Of a stretch of 64,000 nucleotides of DNA, positions 17,766 through 25,416 are shown one piece after another; the first letter of the stretch is position 1, and each line of letters begins with the position of its first letter. Both the position numbers and the translations under genes were made by a program. Origin of the DNA: Chromobacterium rhizoryzae (GTDB lineage: Bacteria > Pseudomonadota > Gammaproteobacteria > Burkholderiales > Chromobacteriaceae); the NCBI RefSeq assembly GCF_020544465.1, contig NZ_CP066126.1, forward strand, positions 2,790,001 to 2,854,000, written 5' to 3'. The notes under the pieces were generated by a model that was not told the origin of the DNA, searched no databases, and saw only the letters and a program-made list of their open reading frames with translations.

Positions 17766-18104
17766 ATGACGCCCACCGCCCTCGTCCAAAGACAACTCGA
17801 CGCTTACAACCAACGCCAGCTGGAGCCCTTTCTCGCCGTCTACGCCGACGACGTGACGGTGTACCGGCTGCCCGGCGCGGAGCCCAGCCTGCGCGGCAAA
17901 GCCGCCCTGAGAGATTTCTACGCCGGCCAGCGCTTCAACTTGCCGGACCTGCACGCCGAACTGGTCAAACGCATCGAGTTCGGCAACAAGGTAATCGACC
18001 ACGAACGCGTTAGCGGCGTGGCCGAACAGCCCTTCGAAGTGGCGGCCGTCTATGAAATCATCGACGGCAAGATCCAGAACGTGTGGTTCCTGGCGGCGGA
18101 CTAA
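17766..18104 (+). CDS. SnoaL/NTF2-like protein
   Basis: 112-residue one-domain protein with the cone-shaped NTF2-like fold pattern: N-terminal helix QRQLDAYNQRQLEPFLAVYA, then DDVTVYRLPG and a C-terminal YEIIDGKIQNVWFL strand pair. Members may be small enzymes or ligand binders; nothing in it indicates a reaction. The ATG has GGAG at a good distance. It is monocistronic. Its TAA stop is joined to repeat copy A. Confidence 0.8.
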   Translation: MTPTALVQRQLDAYNQRQLEPFLAVYADDVTVYRLPGAEPSLRGKAALRDFYAGQRFNLPDLHAELVKRIEFGNKVIDHERVSGVAEQPFEVAAVYEIIDGKIQNVWFLAAD

Positions 18105-18244
18105 GAACCTGTTTACGATCTGCTACGCGTCGGCGATACGGCGTTGAAAACATCTCCAAAATGCTCATGTACCGTATGTACACTCCGCTTTTTCAGCCGT
18201 TTTCGCCTTGTCTCGCCCTTGCTCGCGAGATCATAAACAGGCTC
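18105..18244 (+). repeat. Dispersed 140-bp MITE-like repeat, copy A
   Basis: 140-bp element, the best-preserved copy. Left end GAACCTGTTTACGATCT and right end (reverse complement) GAGCCTGTTTATGATCT form terminal inverted repeats of about 17 bp with two mismatches. The centre holds TGTAC-CGTAT-GTACA. It is flanked by TAA (18102-18104, stop of the SnoaL-like gene) and CAA (18245-18247), a target duplication with one change. Confidence 0.9.
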
Positions 18245-18249
18245 CAAGA

Positions 18250-19422
18250 TCAGCAATGCATCCCGGCCACATAGCCTGACGACCAGGCCCACTGGAAATT
18301 GTAGCCGCCCAGCCAGCCGGTGACGTCCACCACCTCGCCGATGAAGAACAGGCCGGGCACCGCGTTGGCCATCATGGTCTTGGACGACAGCGCCTTGGTC
18401 GACACCCCGCCCAGCGTCACCTCGGCCTTTTTATAGCCTTGGGTGCCGTTGGGTTTGACCCGCCAGCCGTGCAAGCGCTCGGCCAGCTGCTGACGCTGCT
18501 TGGGCGACAAGTCCTTCAGCCGCTTATTGCAGCCCTCGCGCTCAAGCCAGGCCTCGGCGAAGCGCTTGGGCCAGCCGAACTCGGCCAGCGCGTTGGCGAT
18601 AAGCTGCTCGCTGCCGGCCTTTTGCTCCAGCCAGGCCGCGGCGTCCGCGTCCGGCAGCAGGTCCAGTTCCAGCGTCATGCCCGGCTGCCAATAGGACGAC
18701 ACTTGCAGAATGGCCGGGCCGGACACGCCCTTGTGAGTGAACAACACGTTCTCGCGGAAGCGCCCCTTGCCGGCGCGCGCTTCCACTTCCAAAGACACGC
18801 CGGCCAGCGGCGCGAACGCTTCCGCGTCCTCCACGTGAAAGGTCAGCGGCACCAGGGCCGGCGTCAGCGGCGTCAGCTCCAGGCCGAACTGTTCGGCCAA
18901 CTGGTAGCCGAACGGCGTCGCGCCGATCTGCGGGATGGACAAACCGCCGGTCGCCACCACCAGCGACGCCGCGCGAAAAACGCCGGCGCCGGTCTCCAGC
19001 GCGAAACCGTCCGCGTCCCGGCTCACCCGCAGAACCTGCGCCTCCATGCGCCGGTCCACCCCGCCCAGCCGGCACTCCTCGTCCAGCATGGCGATGATGC
19101 GTTCGCTGCCGTCGTCGCAGAACAGCTGGCCCAGCTTTTTCTCGTGATAGCCGATGCCGTGACGCTCGACCATGGCGATGAAATCCTGCGGCGTGTACTG
19201 CGCCAGCGCCGAACGGCAAAAATGCGGATTGGCCGACAGATAACAGTCGAAACGGGCGTGGAGATTGGTGAAATTGCAGCGGCCGCCGCCGGAAATGCGG
19301 ATCTTCTCGGCCAGCTTGCGCGCATGGTCCAGCAAGAGCACGCGCCGGCCGCGCTGGCCCGCGGTGGCCGCGCACATCAGGCCGGCGGCGCCGGCTCCAA
19401 TGACAATAACATCATACTGCAA
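18250..19422 (-). CDS. HI0933/YhiN-family FAD-dependent oxidoreductase
   Basis: 390-residue flavoprotein: FAD fold YDVIVIGAGAAGLMCAATAG, the family signature AEKIRISGGGRCNFTNLH, and a C-terminal motif FFIGEVVDVTGWLGGYNFQW. It resembles E. coli YhiN. The start is a TTG at 19420-19422 with AAGGA nine bases upstream; no ATG in the right place exists, and an ATG five codons up is out of frame. Its reaction is not established in the family. It is divergent from sodB, from which it is separated by 118 bp. Confidence 0.9.
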   Translation of the reverse strand: MQYDVIVIGAGAAGLMCAATAGQRGRRVLLLDHARKLAEKIRISGGGRCNFTNLHARFDCYLSANPHFCRSALAQYTPQDFIAMVERHGIGYHEKKLGQLFCDDGSERIIAMLDEECRLGGVDRRMEAQVLRVSRDADGFALETGAGVFRAASLVVATGGLSIPQIGATPFGYQLAEQFGLELTPLTPALVPLTFHVEDAEAFAPLAGVSLEVEARAGKGRFRENVLFTHKGVSGPAILQVSSYWQPGMTLELDLLPDADAAAWLEQKAGSEQLIANALAEFGWPKRFAEAWLEREGCNKRLKDLSPKQRQQLAERLHGWRVKPNGTQGYKKAEVTLGGVSTKALSSKTMMANAVPGLFFIGEVVDVTGWLGGYNFQWAWSSGYVAGMHC

Positions 19423-19540
19423 TGGCGTTCATCCTTACTTTACTTTTTTAGTCAACTATTGGCGACCAGCGGCTTAATCCAGTAAACTTGCGGCTAAAGC
19501 ATCCGCTTATGCGGCTTACTTTCTCAACAAGGAGAGCATA

Positions 19541-20125
19541 ATGGAACACAAACTGCCGGAACTGCCGTACGCGCTGGACGCGCTTGCCCCGCACATTTCC
19601 AAGGAAACCCTGGAATTCCACTACGGCAAGCATCATCAGACCTACATCACCAACCTGAACAACCTGGTCAAGGGCACCGAGTTTGAAAACGCCTCCCTGG
19701 AAGAGATCGTGAAGAAATCCTCCGGCGGCATCTTCAACAACGCGGCCCAAGTTTGGAACCACACCTTCTACTGGCTGGGCTTCGCCCCCAACGCCGGCGA
19801 AGAGCGCAAGCCCACCGGCGCGCTGGCCGACGCCATCAACGCCAAATGGGGTTCCCACGACGAATTCAAGAAAGCCTTCACCCAAACCGCCATCGGCACC
19901 TTCGGTTCCGGCTGGGCCTGGCTGGTGAAGAACACCGACGGCTCGCTGGACCTGGTATCCACCAGCAACGCCGCCACCCCGCTGACCACCGACAAGAAGC
20001 CGCTGCTGACCTGTGATGTGTGGGAGCACGCGTATTATATCGATTACCGCAACAGCCGCCCGAACTATCTGGACAGCTTCTGGAAGCTGGTGAACTGGGA
20101 CTTCGTCGCCAAGAACTTCGCCTGA
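19541..20125 (+). CDS. sodB: Superoxide dismutase, iron type
   Basis: 194-residue cytoplasmic superoxide dismutase converting superoxide to oxygen and hydrogen peroxide. The metal ligands are visible: His in ETLEFHYGKHHQTY, His in QVWNHTFYW, and Asp/His in DVWEHAYYIDY. The AAQVWNH and the FGSGWAWL region point to iron rather than manganese. An AAGGAGAGC site sits just before the ATG. It is monocistronic with a strong terminator. Confidence 0.96.
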   Translation: MEHKLPELPYALDALAPHISKETLEFHYGKHHQTYITNLNNLVKGTEFENASLEEIVKKSSGGIFNNAAQVWNHTFYWLGFAPNAGEERKPTGALADAINAKWGSHDEFKKAFTQTAIGTFGSGWAWLVKNTDGSLDLVSTSNAATPLTTDKKPLLTCDVWEHAYYIDYRNSRPNYLDSFWKLVNWDFVAKNFA

Positions 20126-20151
20126 TTCGACGCTGCCTGACAGCCTGATGC

Positions 20152-20178
20152 AAAAGGGACCTCCGCGGTCCCTTTTTT
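20152..20178 (+). terminator. Rho-independent terminator of sodB
   Basis: AAAAGGGACC pairs with GGTCCCTTTT over a 5-base loop, then TT. It lies 26 bases past the stop. The A run on the left may also serve the convergent GMC gene. Confidence 0.9.
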
Positions 20179-20200
20179 GTCGCCCTCGCGCCATGGCCTC

Positions 20201-21814
20201 TCAGGTTTTTACGCCCTGCATCCGCTGCCGCAAGGCCGCCACCGCGCGCAGGGCGAAGGCGTAAATGGACAGCTGCGGATTGGCCCCCACGCTGCTGGGA
20301 AACACCGAACCGTCCACCACGGTCAGATTGTCCAGTTGCCAATGCCGCCCCCATTCGTCCACCACCCCGGACTCGGCGTCGCCCGACATCGCCAAGCCCC
20401 CCATCACATGAGCGCTGACCACCTTGGCCAGCAAGGGCTTGAGCGTCAGCCCCGCAATCATGCTCCGGGCCTCGCCCCAGCTGCGGGCCAGGCCGGCCTG
20501 CTCATGCACCGTCAGCACCTGCCTGGCGCCGGCCGCGAACTGGATCTCGGCCATGCTCAACCAGGCGCGGCGCGCGCCCTCCCACAAGACCTCGTTCAAG
20601 GGATAGTCCAGCTCCGGCGAACCATCGCCGCGCAAGCGCACCTGGCCGCCGCGGCTTTCCGGGTGAAAACCGTCGCGCAACAAGGCCAGCGTCGCGTGCA
20701 GATGCGGCAAGCGCCGCAGCAAGGCCGGCTGCGCCGCGCCGAAGCCGGGAAAGGTGATGCCGGCCAGCAAGGGATGGATGGGCGGCACCTCCAGCTTGTA
20801 GCCCAAGGGGCCGTCCAGCGCGTGAACATGCATGAAGTGATCGCTGTACACCGTCTGCGGCGCGCCGTTGAACGGCTCCACCGGTTCCGGCATCAAGGCC
20901 GCCGACAGCAGCACCGGGTGCAGAAAGGTCCGCGTCCCGGTATGGCCGCCCGGATCGATCAGGCCGCTGCGCAGCAGGATGGCCGGCGAACCGATGGCGC
21001 CGGCGGCCAGCACCACCTGAGCCGCCCTCACCTTGAAGCGGCGCCCGGTTTCCCCCACCCCGTCCGCCGCCAGAAAACGTCCTTCCAGCCCTTCCAGCCG
21101 GGTTCTGGCGGCATTGGCGCGCAAACGATCCACCCGCGCCCGGCTGATCAGCCTGGCGCCATGCTCCAGCGCGGCGGGAATCGCCGTCACCAGCATGGAC
21201 TGCTTGGCGTTGGTGGGGCAGCCCATGCCGCAATAACCCAGGTTCCAACAGCCGCGCACATTGCGGCGGATGCGCGCATGGGCGATGCCCAAGGCCGCGC
21301 AGCCGCGGGCCAGCACCGCGTTGTTGGGGTTCGGGTCCGGCAGCCAGTCGGCGATGCCCAGCCGCGCCTCGGCTTGCTCAAACCAGGGCCGCATCGCCTC
21401 CTCGCCCACGCCGCTCAAACGGTGGCGCTCCCGCCACCAGTTCAGCGTGTCCGGCGGCGTGCGGAAGGAACTGGTCCAGTTGACCACGGTGCTCCCGCCC
21501 ACGGCCCGGCCCTGCAGGATGGAAATCCCCTTGTCCGCCGTTTTGCGACAGGCGGACTCCTGATACAGCTCCGGGTAGGCCTTGGCTTCCAACAGACGAA
21601 AATCGCGCGAGCTGTACAGGCCGCCCTCCTCCAACAGCAGCACGTCCAACCCGGCCGCGGCCAATTGCTCGGCCGCCATGCCTCCGCCGGCGCCGCTGCC
21701 GACGATGACCACATCGGCCCGCAGCTCCAGATCGGGCAGGCTCGCGCCGTCCAGCGCCTTCCAGCCCGCGACGACGCCGGCGGCCACCGGATCGGGTATC
21801 GTCGCGCGGCTCAC
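20201..21814 (-). CDS. GMC-family oxidoreductase (alcohol dehydrogenase/oxidase type)
   Basis: 537-residue flavoenzyme with the FAD fold ADVVIVGSGAGGGMAAEQLA (near residues 30-50), the ILQGRAVGGSTVVNWTSSFR signature, and a C-terminal HVMGGLAMS followed by SVGANPQLSIYAFALR, the GMC active-site region. The GTG at 21812-21814 overlaps the TGA of the upstream small subunit (GTGA) and has GGAG 8 bases before it. It is most like GMC dehydrogenases of long-chain or membrane alcohols. Last gene of a three-gene operon with a Tat-signal subunit and an aldehyde dehydrogenase; substrate is inferred only. Confidence 0.9.
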   Translation of the reverse strand: MSRATIPDPVAAGVVAGWKALDGASLPDLELRADVVIVGSGAGGGMAAEQLAAAGLDVLLLEEGGLYSSRDFRLLEAKAYPELYQESACRKTADKGISILQGRAVGGSTVVNWTSSFRTPPDTLNWWRERHRLSGVGEEAMRPWFEQAEARLGIADWLPDPNPNNAVLARGCAALGIAHARIRRNVRGCWNLGYCGMGCPTNAKQSMLVTAIPAALEHGARLISRARVDRLRANAARTRLEGLEGRFLAADGVGETGRRFKVRAAQVVLAAGAIGSPAILLRSGLIDPGGHTGTRTFLHPVLLSAALMPEPVEPFNGAPQTVYSDHFMHVHALDGPLGYKLEVPPIHPLLAGITFPGFGAAQPALLRRLPHLHATLALLRDGFHPESRGGQVRLRGDGSPELDYPLNEVLWEGARRAWLSMAEIQFAAGARQVLTVHEQAGLARSWGEARSMIAGLTLKPLLAKVVSAHVMGGLAMSGDAESGVVDEWGRHWQLDNLTVVDGSVFPSSVGANPQLSIYAFALRAVAALRQRMQGVKT

Positions 21815-22335
21815 GGCAGCATCTCCATCACCGCCGCCGGCTGCCGATAGCCCAGCGCCGGCCAACTGGCCGGATTGCCGTACCAGGCCGCGTTCAGCAA
21901 TTGGTGCAGGGCCTGATAGCCGCTGCGCAGCAAGGGAAAAACGCTGCCGCGCCAGCGCCGCAGAAAGGCTTCGATGTCCTCGACCGACGCCTGCCGCCAC
22001 GGCGCGGACACTCCGGCGATCCAGCGCCGCCCCCAGGGGTTGCCGAGCAAATCCAGCAATTGACGCAGTTCGGCCCGCATCGCCGGCGGCAAGCCGGCCA
22101 CCGCGCGGTCCACGCCGCGCACCACGTCCTCGGGCGGCGCGACGCCCGCCCCCAGGACGCCCGGGGCGATCGCCGCCAGCAACTGGGCGTCCCGCGGCGT
22201 CAAGGCGCGCAGCTTCAAGGGCTTGGCCCAGTCCTCGGCCGGGCCGTCCGGCTGCGGCGAGGCCAACAAGGTGGCCAGCGCCAAGGCCGCGGCGCCGCCC
22301 AGACCGGTTTTGAGCAATTGGCGGCGGCTCAGCAT
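21811..22335 (-). CDS. Tat-signal small subunit, gluconate-2-dehydrogenase subunit 3-like
   Basis: 174-residue protein with a twin-arginine signal peptide (SRRQLLKTGLGGAAALALAT). The mature part is a helical domain like the subunit 3 of GMC dehydrogenases (LTPRDAQLLAAIAPGVLGAG). Such subunits carry their partner flavoprotein across the membrane or help its folding. It begins one base past the stop of the aldehyde dehydrogenase and its stop overlaps the GMC start. The GMC protein itself lacks a signal, so co-export on this Tat signal is likely (inference). Confidence 0.8.
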   Translation of the reverse strand: MLSRRQLLKTGLGGAAALALATLLASPQPDGPAEDWAKPLKLRALTPRDAQLLAAIAPGVLGAGVAPPEDVVRGVDRAVAGLPPAMRAELRQLLDLLGNPWGRRWIAGVSAPWRQASVEDIEAFLRRWRGSVFPLLRSGYQALHQLLNAAWYGNPASWPALGYRQPAAVMEMLP

Positions 22336-22336
22336 C

Positions 22337-23764
22337 TCAGCGCAGCATCCACTTCAACAGCCGCTCCACGCCGGCGCCGTAAGGCGCGCGCGTCAAGACG
22401 GTGCCGGCCCAGCGGCTTTGCCGGAACACCGGCTTGAGCTTGGAGAAGGCCATAAAGCCCTCCTTGGCGTGACAATGCCCCATCCCGGACGGGCCGACGC
22501 CGCCGAAAGGCAAATCCTCCTGCACCACCTGCAGGGCGATGTCGTTGATCGCCACCCCGCCCGACACGGTTTCGCGCAAGGTTTTCTCTATGCGCAGCGC
22601 ATCCCGGTCGAACAGATACAAGGCCAGCGGCCGCGGCCGCACGTTGACGTAGGCCAGCGCCTCGTCGAATTTGTCGTAACTCAGCACCGGCAGAATCGGC
22701 CCGAAAATCTCCTCCCGCAACAAAGTCGCGTCTTCCGGACAACCCTGCACCAGGGTCAGCGGGAATTTGCGGCTGGGCCGCCAGTCCTCCGCCGCCGGGT
22801 TGATCTGCTCCACCTCGGCCCCGGCCGCGCGCGCCTCCTCCAGCCATTGCAGCAGGCGCTGGCAATGACGCTCGTTGATGATGGCGCTGTAATCGGGATT
22901 GTCCGCCAGCGTTGGATAGGCGCGCCGCGCCGCGCCGCGCAACTCTTCCAGCAGAGCGGCGCGGTCCTTATCGTTGACCAGCACATAGTCCGGCGCCACG
23001 CAGGTCTGGCCGGCGTTCAGCATTTTGCCGGCGACGATGGCCTCGGCCGCGTGACGCAGATCGGCGCCCCGGGCGACGATGACCGGCGATTTGCCGCCCA
23101 GCTCCAAGGTCACCGGCGTCAGATTCTCCGCCGCCGCGCGCATGACGTGACGGCCCACCGCGGTGGAGCCGGTAAAGAACAGGTGGTCGAAAGGCAGCCG
23201 GCTGAAGTCCTGGGCCAGTTCGGCGTCGCCGTTGACCACGACCATCACCTCCGGCCCCAGGTAGCGCTCGGCCAGGCGCTGCAACAGCGCGCCGGTTGCC
23301 GGCGTGTATTCCGACATCTTCACCATCACCCGGTTGCCGGCCGCCAAGGCGGACACCACCGGCCCCAGCGCCAGAAACAAGGGATAGTTCCACGGCACCA
23401 GCACGCCGATGACGCCCAAGGGCTGCGGCATCACGCTGTTGCCGGCCGGCTGGAACCACATAGACACCCCGCGCCGTTCCGGCCGCATCCAGCGCCGCAG
23501 CCGCCGACGCGCGTAACGTATGGCCTCCAGCGAGGGAAACAGCTCGGCCAGCCGGGTTTCCACCGCGCTGCGGTGGCCGAAGTCCTGGCTGATGGCGTCG
23601 ACGAAAGCCTGGCGGTTGTCCTGCAACATGCTCTCCAGGCGCTTGAGCCAATCCTGGCGCTGCTCCAGCGGCGGAAACGCTGAAGCCCGGCTAAGGCGGT
23701 ACAGGCGGGAAAACTCCGCTTGCAGATGATCATCCCGGCAAATGGGCATGGCGGCGGCATTCAT
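22337..23764 (-). CDS. Aldehyde dehydrogenase, coniferyl-aldehyde-dehydrogenase type
   Basis: 475-residue NAD(P)-dependent aldehyde dehydrogenase, class 3 type (no N-terminal extension). Catalytic Cys255 lies in LNAGQTCVAPDYV, the general base Glu in VTLELGGKSP, and the NAD-binding FTGSTAVGRHV follows FDHLF. The ATG has AAGGA 8 bases upstream. First gene of the operon with the Tat subunit and GMC flavoprotein, suggesting stepwise oxidation alcohol to aldehyde to acid. Its promoter region holds two palindromes. Confidence 0.92.
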   Translation of the reverse strand: MNAAAMPICRDDHLQAEFSRLYRLSRASAFPPLEQRQDWLKRLESMLQDNRQAFVDAISQDFGHRSAVETRLAELFPSLEAIRYARRRLRRWMRPERRGVSMWFQPAGNSVMPQPLGVIGVLVPWNYPLFLALGPVVSALAAGNRVMVKMSEYTPATGALLQRLAERYLGPEVMVVVNGDAELAQDFSRLPFDHLFFTGSTAVGRHVMRAAAENLTPVTLELGGKSPVIVARGADLRHAAEAIVAGKMLNAGQTCVAPDYVLVNDKDRAALLEELRGAARRAYPTLADNPDYSAIINERHCQRLLQWLEEARAAGAEVEQINPAAEDWRPSRKFPLTLVQGCPEDATLLREEIFGPILPVLSYDKFDEALAYVNVRPRPLALYLFDRDALRIEKTLRETVSGGVAINDIALQVVQEDLPFGGVGPSGMGHCHAKEGFMAFSKLKPVFRQSRWAGTVLTRAPYGAGVERLLKWMLR

Positions 23765-23769
23765 TGTAT

Positions 23770-23782
23770 TATCCTTAGGATA
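23770..23782. promoter_or_regulatory. Palindromic operator candidate before the aldehyde dehydrogenase
   Basis: TATCCTTAGGATA is a perfect 6-1-6 palindrome, 6 bases upstream of the aldehyde dehydrogenase ATG on the minus strand. It overlaps the ribosome-binding region and could bind a TetR- or GntR-type repressor. No such regulator gene is adjacent. Confidence 0.5.
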
Positions 23783-23800
23783 GCAGTATCCGAACGATTG

Positions 23801-23820
23801 TTTAGAGCCGTGACTCTAAA
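23801..23820. promoter_or_regulatory. Second palindromic operator candidate in the divergent promoter region
   Basis: TTTAGAG-CCGTGA-CTCTAAA is a 7-6-7 inverted repeat, sited between the aldehyde dehydrogenase and the VWA gene. It does not match the first palindrome, so two different regulators may bind, or one serves each direction. Confidence 0.5.
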
Positions 23821-23866
23821 ACAAGAATATCATCGCCCACCCACGCTGTCACCCTCTAGCCGCGCC

Positions 23867-25051
23867 ATGTTGATCGATTTTTTTTACGCCCTGCGCGAGG
23901 CCGGCCTGCCGGTCACGCTGAAAGAATTCCTCACCTTGCTGGAGGCGCTGCAAAAACGCGTCGCCTTCGGCGATCTGGACGCGTTTTACTATCTGGCGCG
24001 CACCGCGCTGATCAAGGATGAGAAACACTTCGACCGCTTCGACCAAGTGTTCGGCAGCCATTTCAAAGGCCTGTCACTGGCGCTGGACGAACTGAAAACC
24101 GGCATCCCGGATGACTGGCTGCGCAAGCAGGTGGAAAAACACCTGTCCGAGGAAGACAAGCGCCGCCTGGAAGCGCTGGGCTGGGAGCAGTTGATGGACA
24201 CCCTGCGCCAGCGGCTGCAAGAGCAGCAGGAACGGCACCAGGGCGGCAATAAATGGATAGGCACCGGCGGCACCAGCCCCTTCGGCGCCTTCGGCTACAA
24301 CCCTGCCGGCATCCGCATCGGCCAGCATGAGTCGCGCCATCGCCGCGCGGTGAAAGTGTGGGACCAGCGCGAATTCCGCAATTTCGACGACTCGGTCGAA
24401 CTGGGCACCCGCAATCTCAAGATCGCGCTGCGCCGGCTGCGCGAGTTCGCCCGCGACGGCGCAGAGGAAGTGCTGGATCTGGACGCCACCATCGCCGCCA
24501 CCGCCGGCAAGGCCGGCATGCTGGACCTGCGCATGCAGCGCGAGCTGCGCAACGCGGTCAAGGTGCTGGTGCTGTTCGACATCGGCGGCTCGATGGACGA
24601 CCACGTCAAGGCCTGCGAGGAACTGTTCTCGGCGGTGAAGTCCGAGTTCAAGCACCTAGAGTATTTCTACTTCCACAACTGCGTTTACGAAGCGGTATGG
24701 AAGGACAACGCCCGCCGCCACACCCAGACCCTGCCCACCTGGGACCTGATCCATACTTTCGGCGGCGATTACAAACTGATCATCGTCGGCGACGCCACCA
24801 TGAGCCCCTATGAGATCAGCTATCCGGGCGGCAGCGTGGAACACATGAACCAGGAGGCCGGCGAAGTCTGGCTGCGCCGCCTGCTCGCTCACTTCAAGCA
24901 CGCCGCCTGGCTCAACCCGGTGCCGGAAGCGCACTGGGACTACACCCAATCGCTGCACATGCTGCGGCAACTGATGTCCGGCCGCATGTACGGGCTGACG
25001 TTGCAAGGCATTGATCAGGCGATGCGGGCGCTGAAGCGCAGCGCGCCTTGA
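23867..25051 (+). CDS. VWA domain protein, CoxE-like
   Basis: 394-residue protein of the CoxE family. The MIDAS of the von Willebrand A domain is VLFDIGGSMDDHV (Asp238), with later acidic and Thr residues in VGDATMSPYE. The N-terminal helical segment (DFFYALREAGLPVTLKEFLT) is common to the family. CoxE-like proteins work with MoxR AAA ATPases in metal-enzyme maturation or complex assembly. Here the likely MoxR partner is at 36828-37682, 12 kb away. The ATG at 23867 begins the conserved protein; upstream frame runs through the promoter. The residue count matches the usual VWA-CoxE length. Confidence 0.88.
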   Translation: MLIDFFYALREAGLPVTLKEFLTLLEALQKRVAFGDLDAFYYLARTALIKDEKHFDRFDQVFGSHFKGLSLALDELKTGIPDDWLRKQVEKHLSEEDKRRLEALGWEQLMDTLRQRLQEQQERHQGGNKWIGTGGTSPFGAFGYNPAGIRIGQHESRHRRAVKVWDQREFRNFDDSVELGTRNLKIALRRLREFARDGAEEVLDLDATIAATAGKAGMLDLRMQRELRNAVKVLVLFDIGGSMDDHVKACEELFSAVKSEFKHLEYFYFHNCVYEAVWKDNARRHTQTLPTWDLIHTFGGDYKLIIVGDATMSPYEISYPGGSVEHMNQEAGEVWLRRLLAHFKHAAWLNPVPEAHWDYTQSLHMLRQLMSGRMYGLTLQGIDQAMRALKRSAP

Positions 25052-25210
25052 ATTTTAACTTTCCGACACAAATTATTACTTGAGCTTGCGGCGGCTTGTG
25101 TTCCAGAATGAAATCACAGGGGGCCGCCATAGACGACTTTGCTTCCAGGCCGATTGGCCGGCAATCGTCTTCACCAACAAGTTCGTACTCAAGCCTCGGG
25201 GAGCCATGCC

Positions 25211-25345
25211 ATGGAAATTTTGCTTTTATTCGCCCTCATCGCCGCTGTGGTCGTCGTCGCCAAGATGTTGAGCGGCCCGGTGGAAGACCAGGACCAACTG
25301 GCTCCGATCCGCATTCGCAACGATCAGGACCAGCGCCGTCGCTGA
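25211..25345 (+). CDS. Small single-TM membrane protein
   Basis: 44-residue protein: one hydrophobic helix (ILLLFALIAAVVVVAKML, residues 3-20) and a charged tail ending DQRRR. The ATG at 25211 has GGGGAG at good spacing. It is downstream of the VWA gene and ends before a strong bidirectional terminator. No known family; the translation signal and clean membrane helix argue for a real gene. Confidence 0.55.
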   Translation: MEILLLFALIAAVVVVAKMLSGPVEDQDQLAPIRIRNDQDQRRR

Positions 25346-25368
25346 CCCCCGTCCACGCATAAAAAACG

Positions 25369-25397
25369 AAAAAGCGCGCCGCTAGGGCGCGCTTTTT
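25369..25397. terminator. Bidirectional terminator between small membrane gene and ftsK
   Basis: AAAAAGCGCGCC and GGCGCGCTTTTT form a 12-bp stem over a GCTAG loop, with A and T runs on either side. Confidence 0.93.
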
Positions 25398-25416
25398 TCA
25401 TGCGGCGACACGCGGA

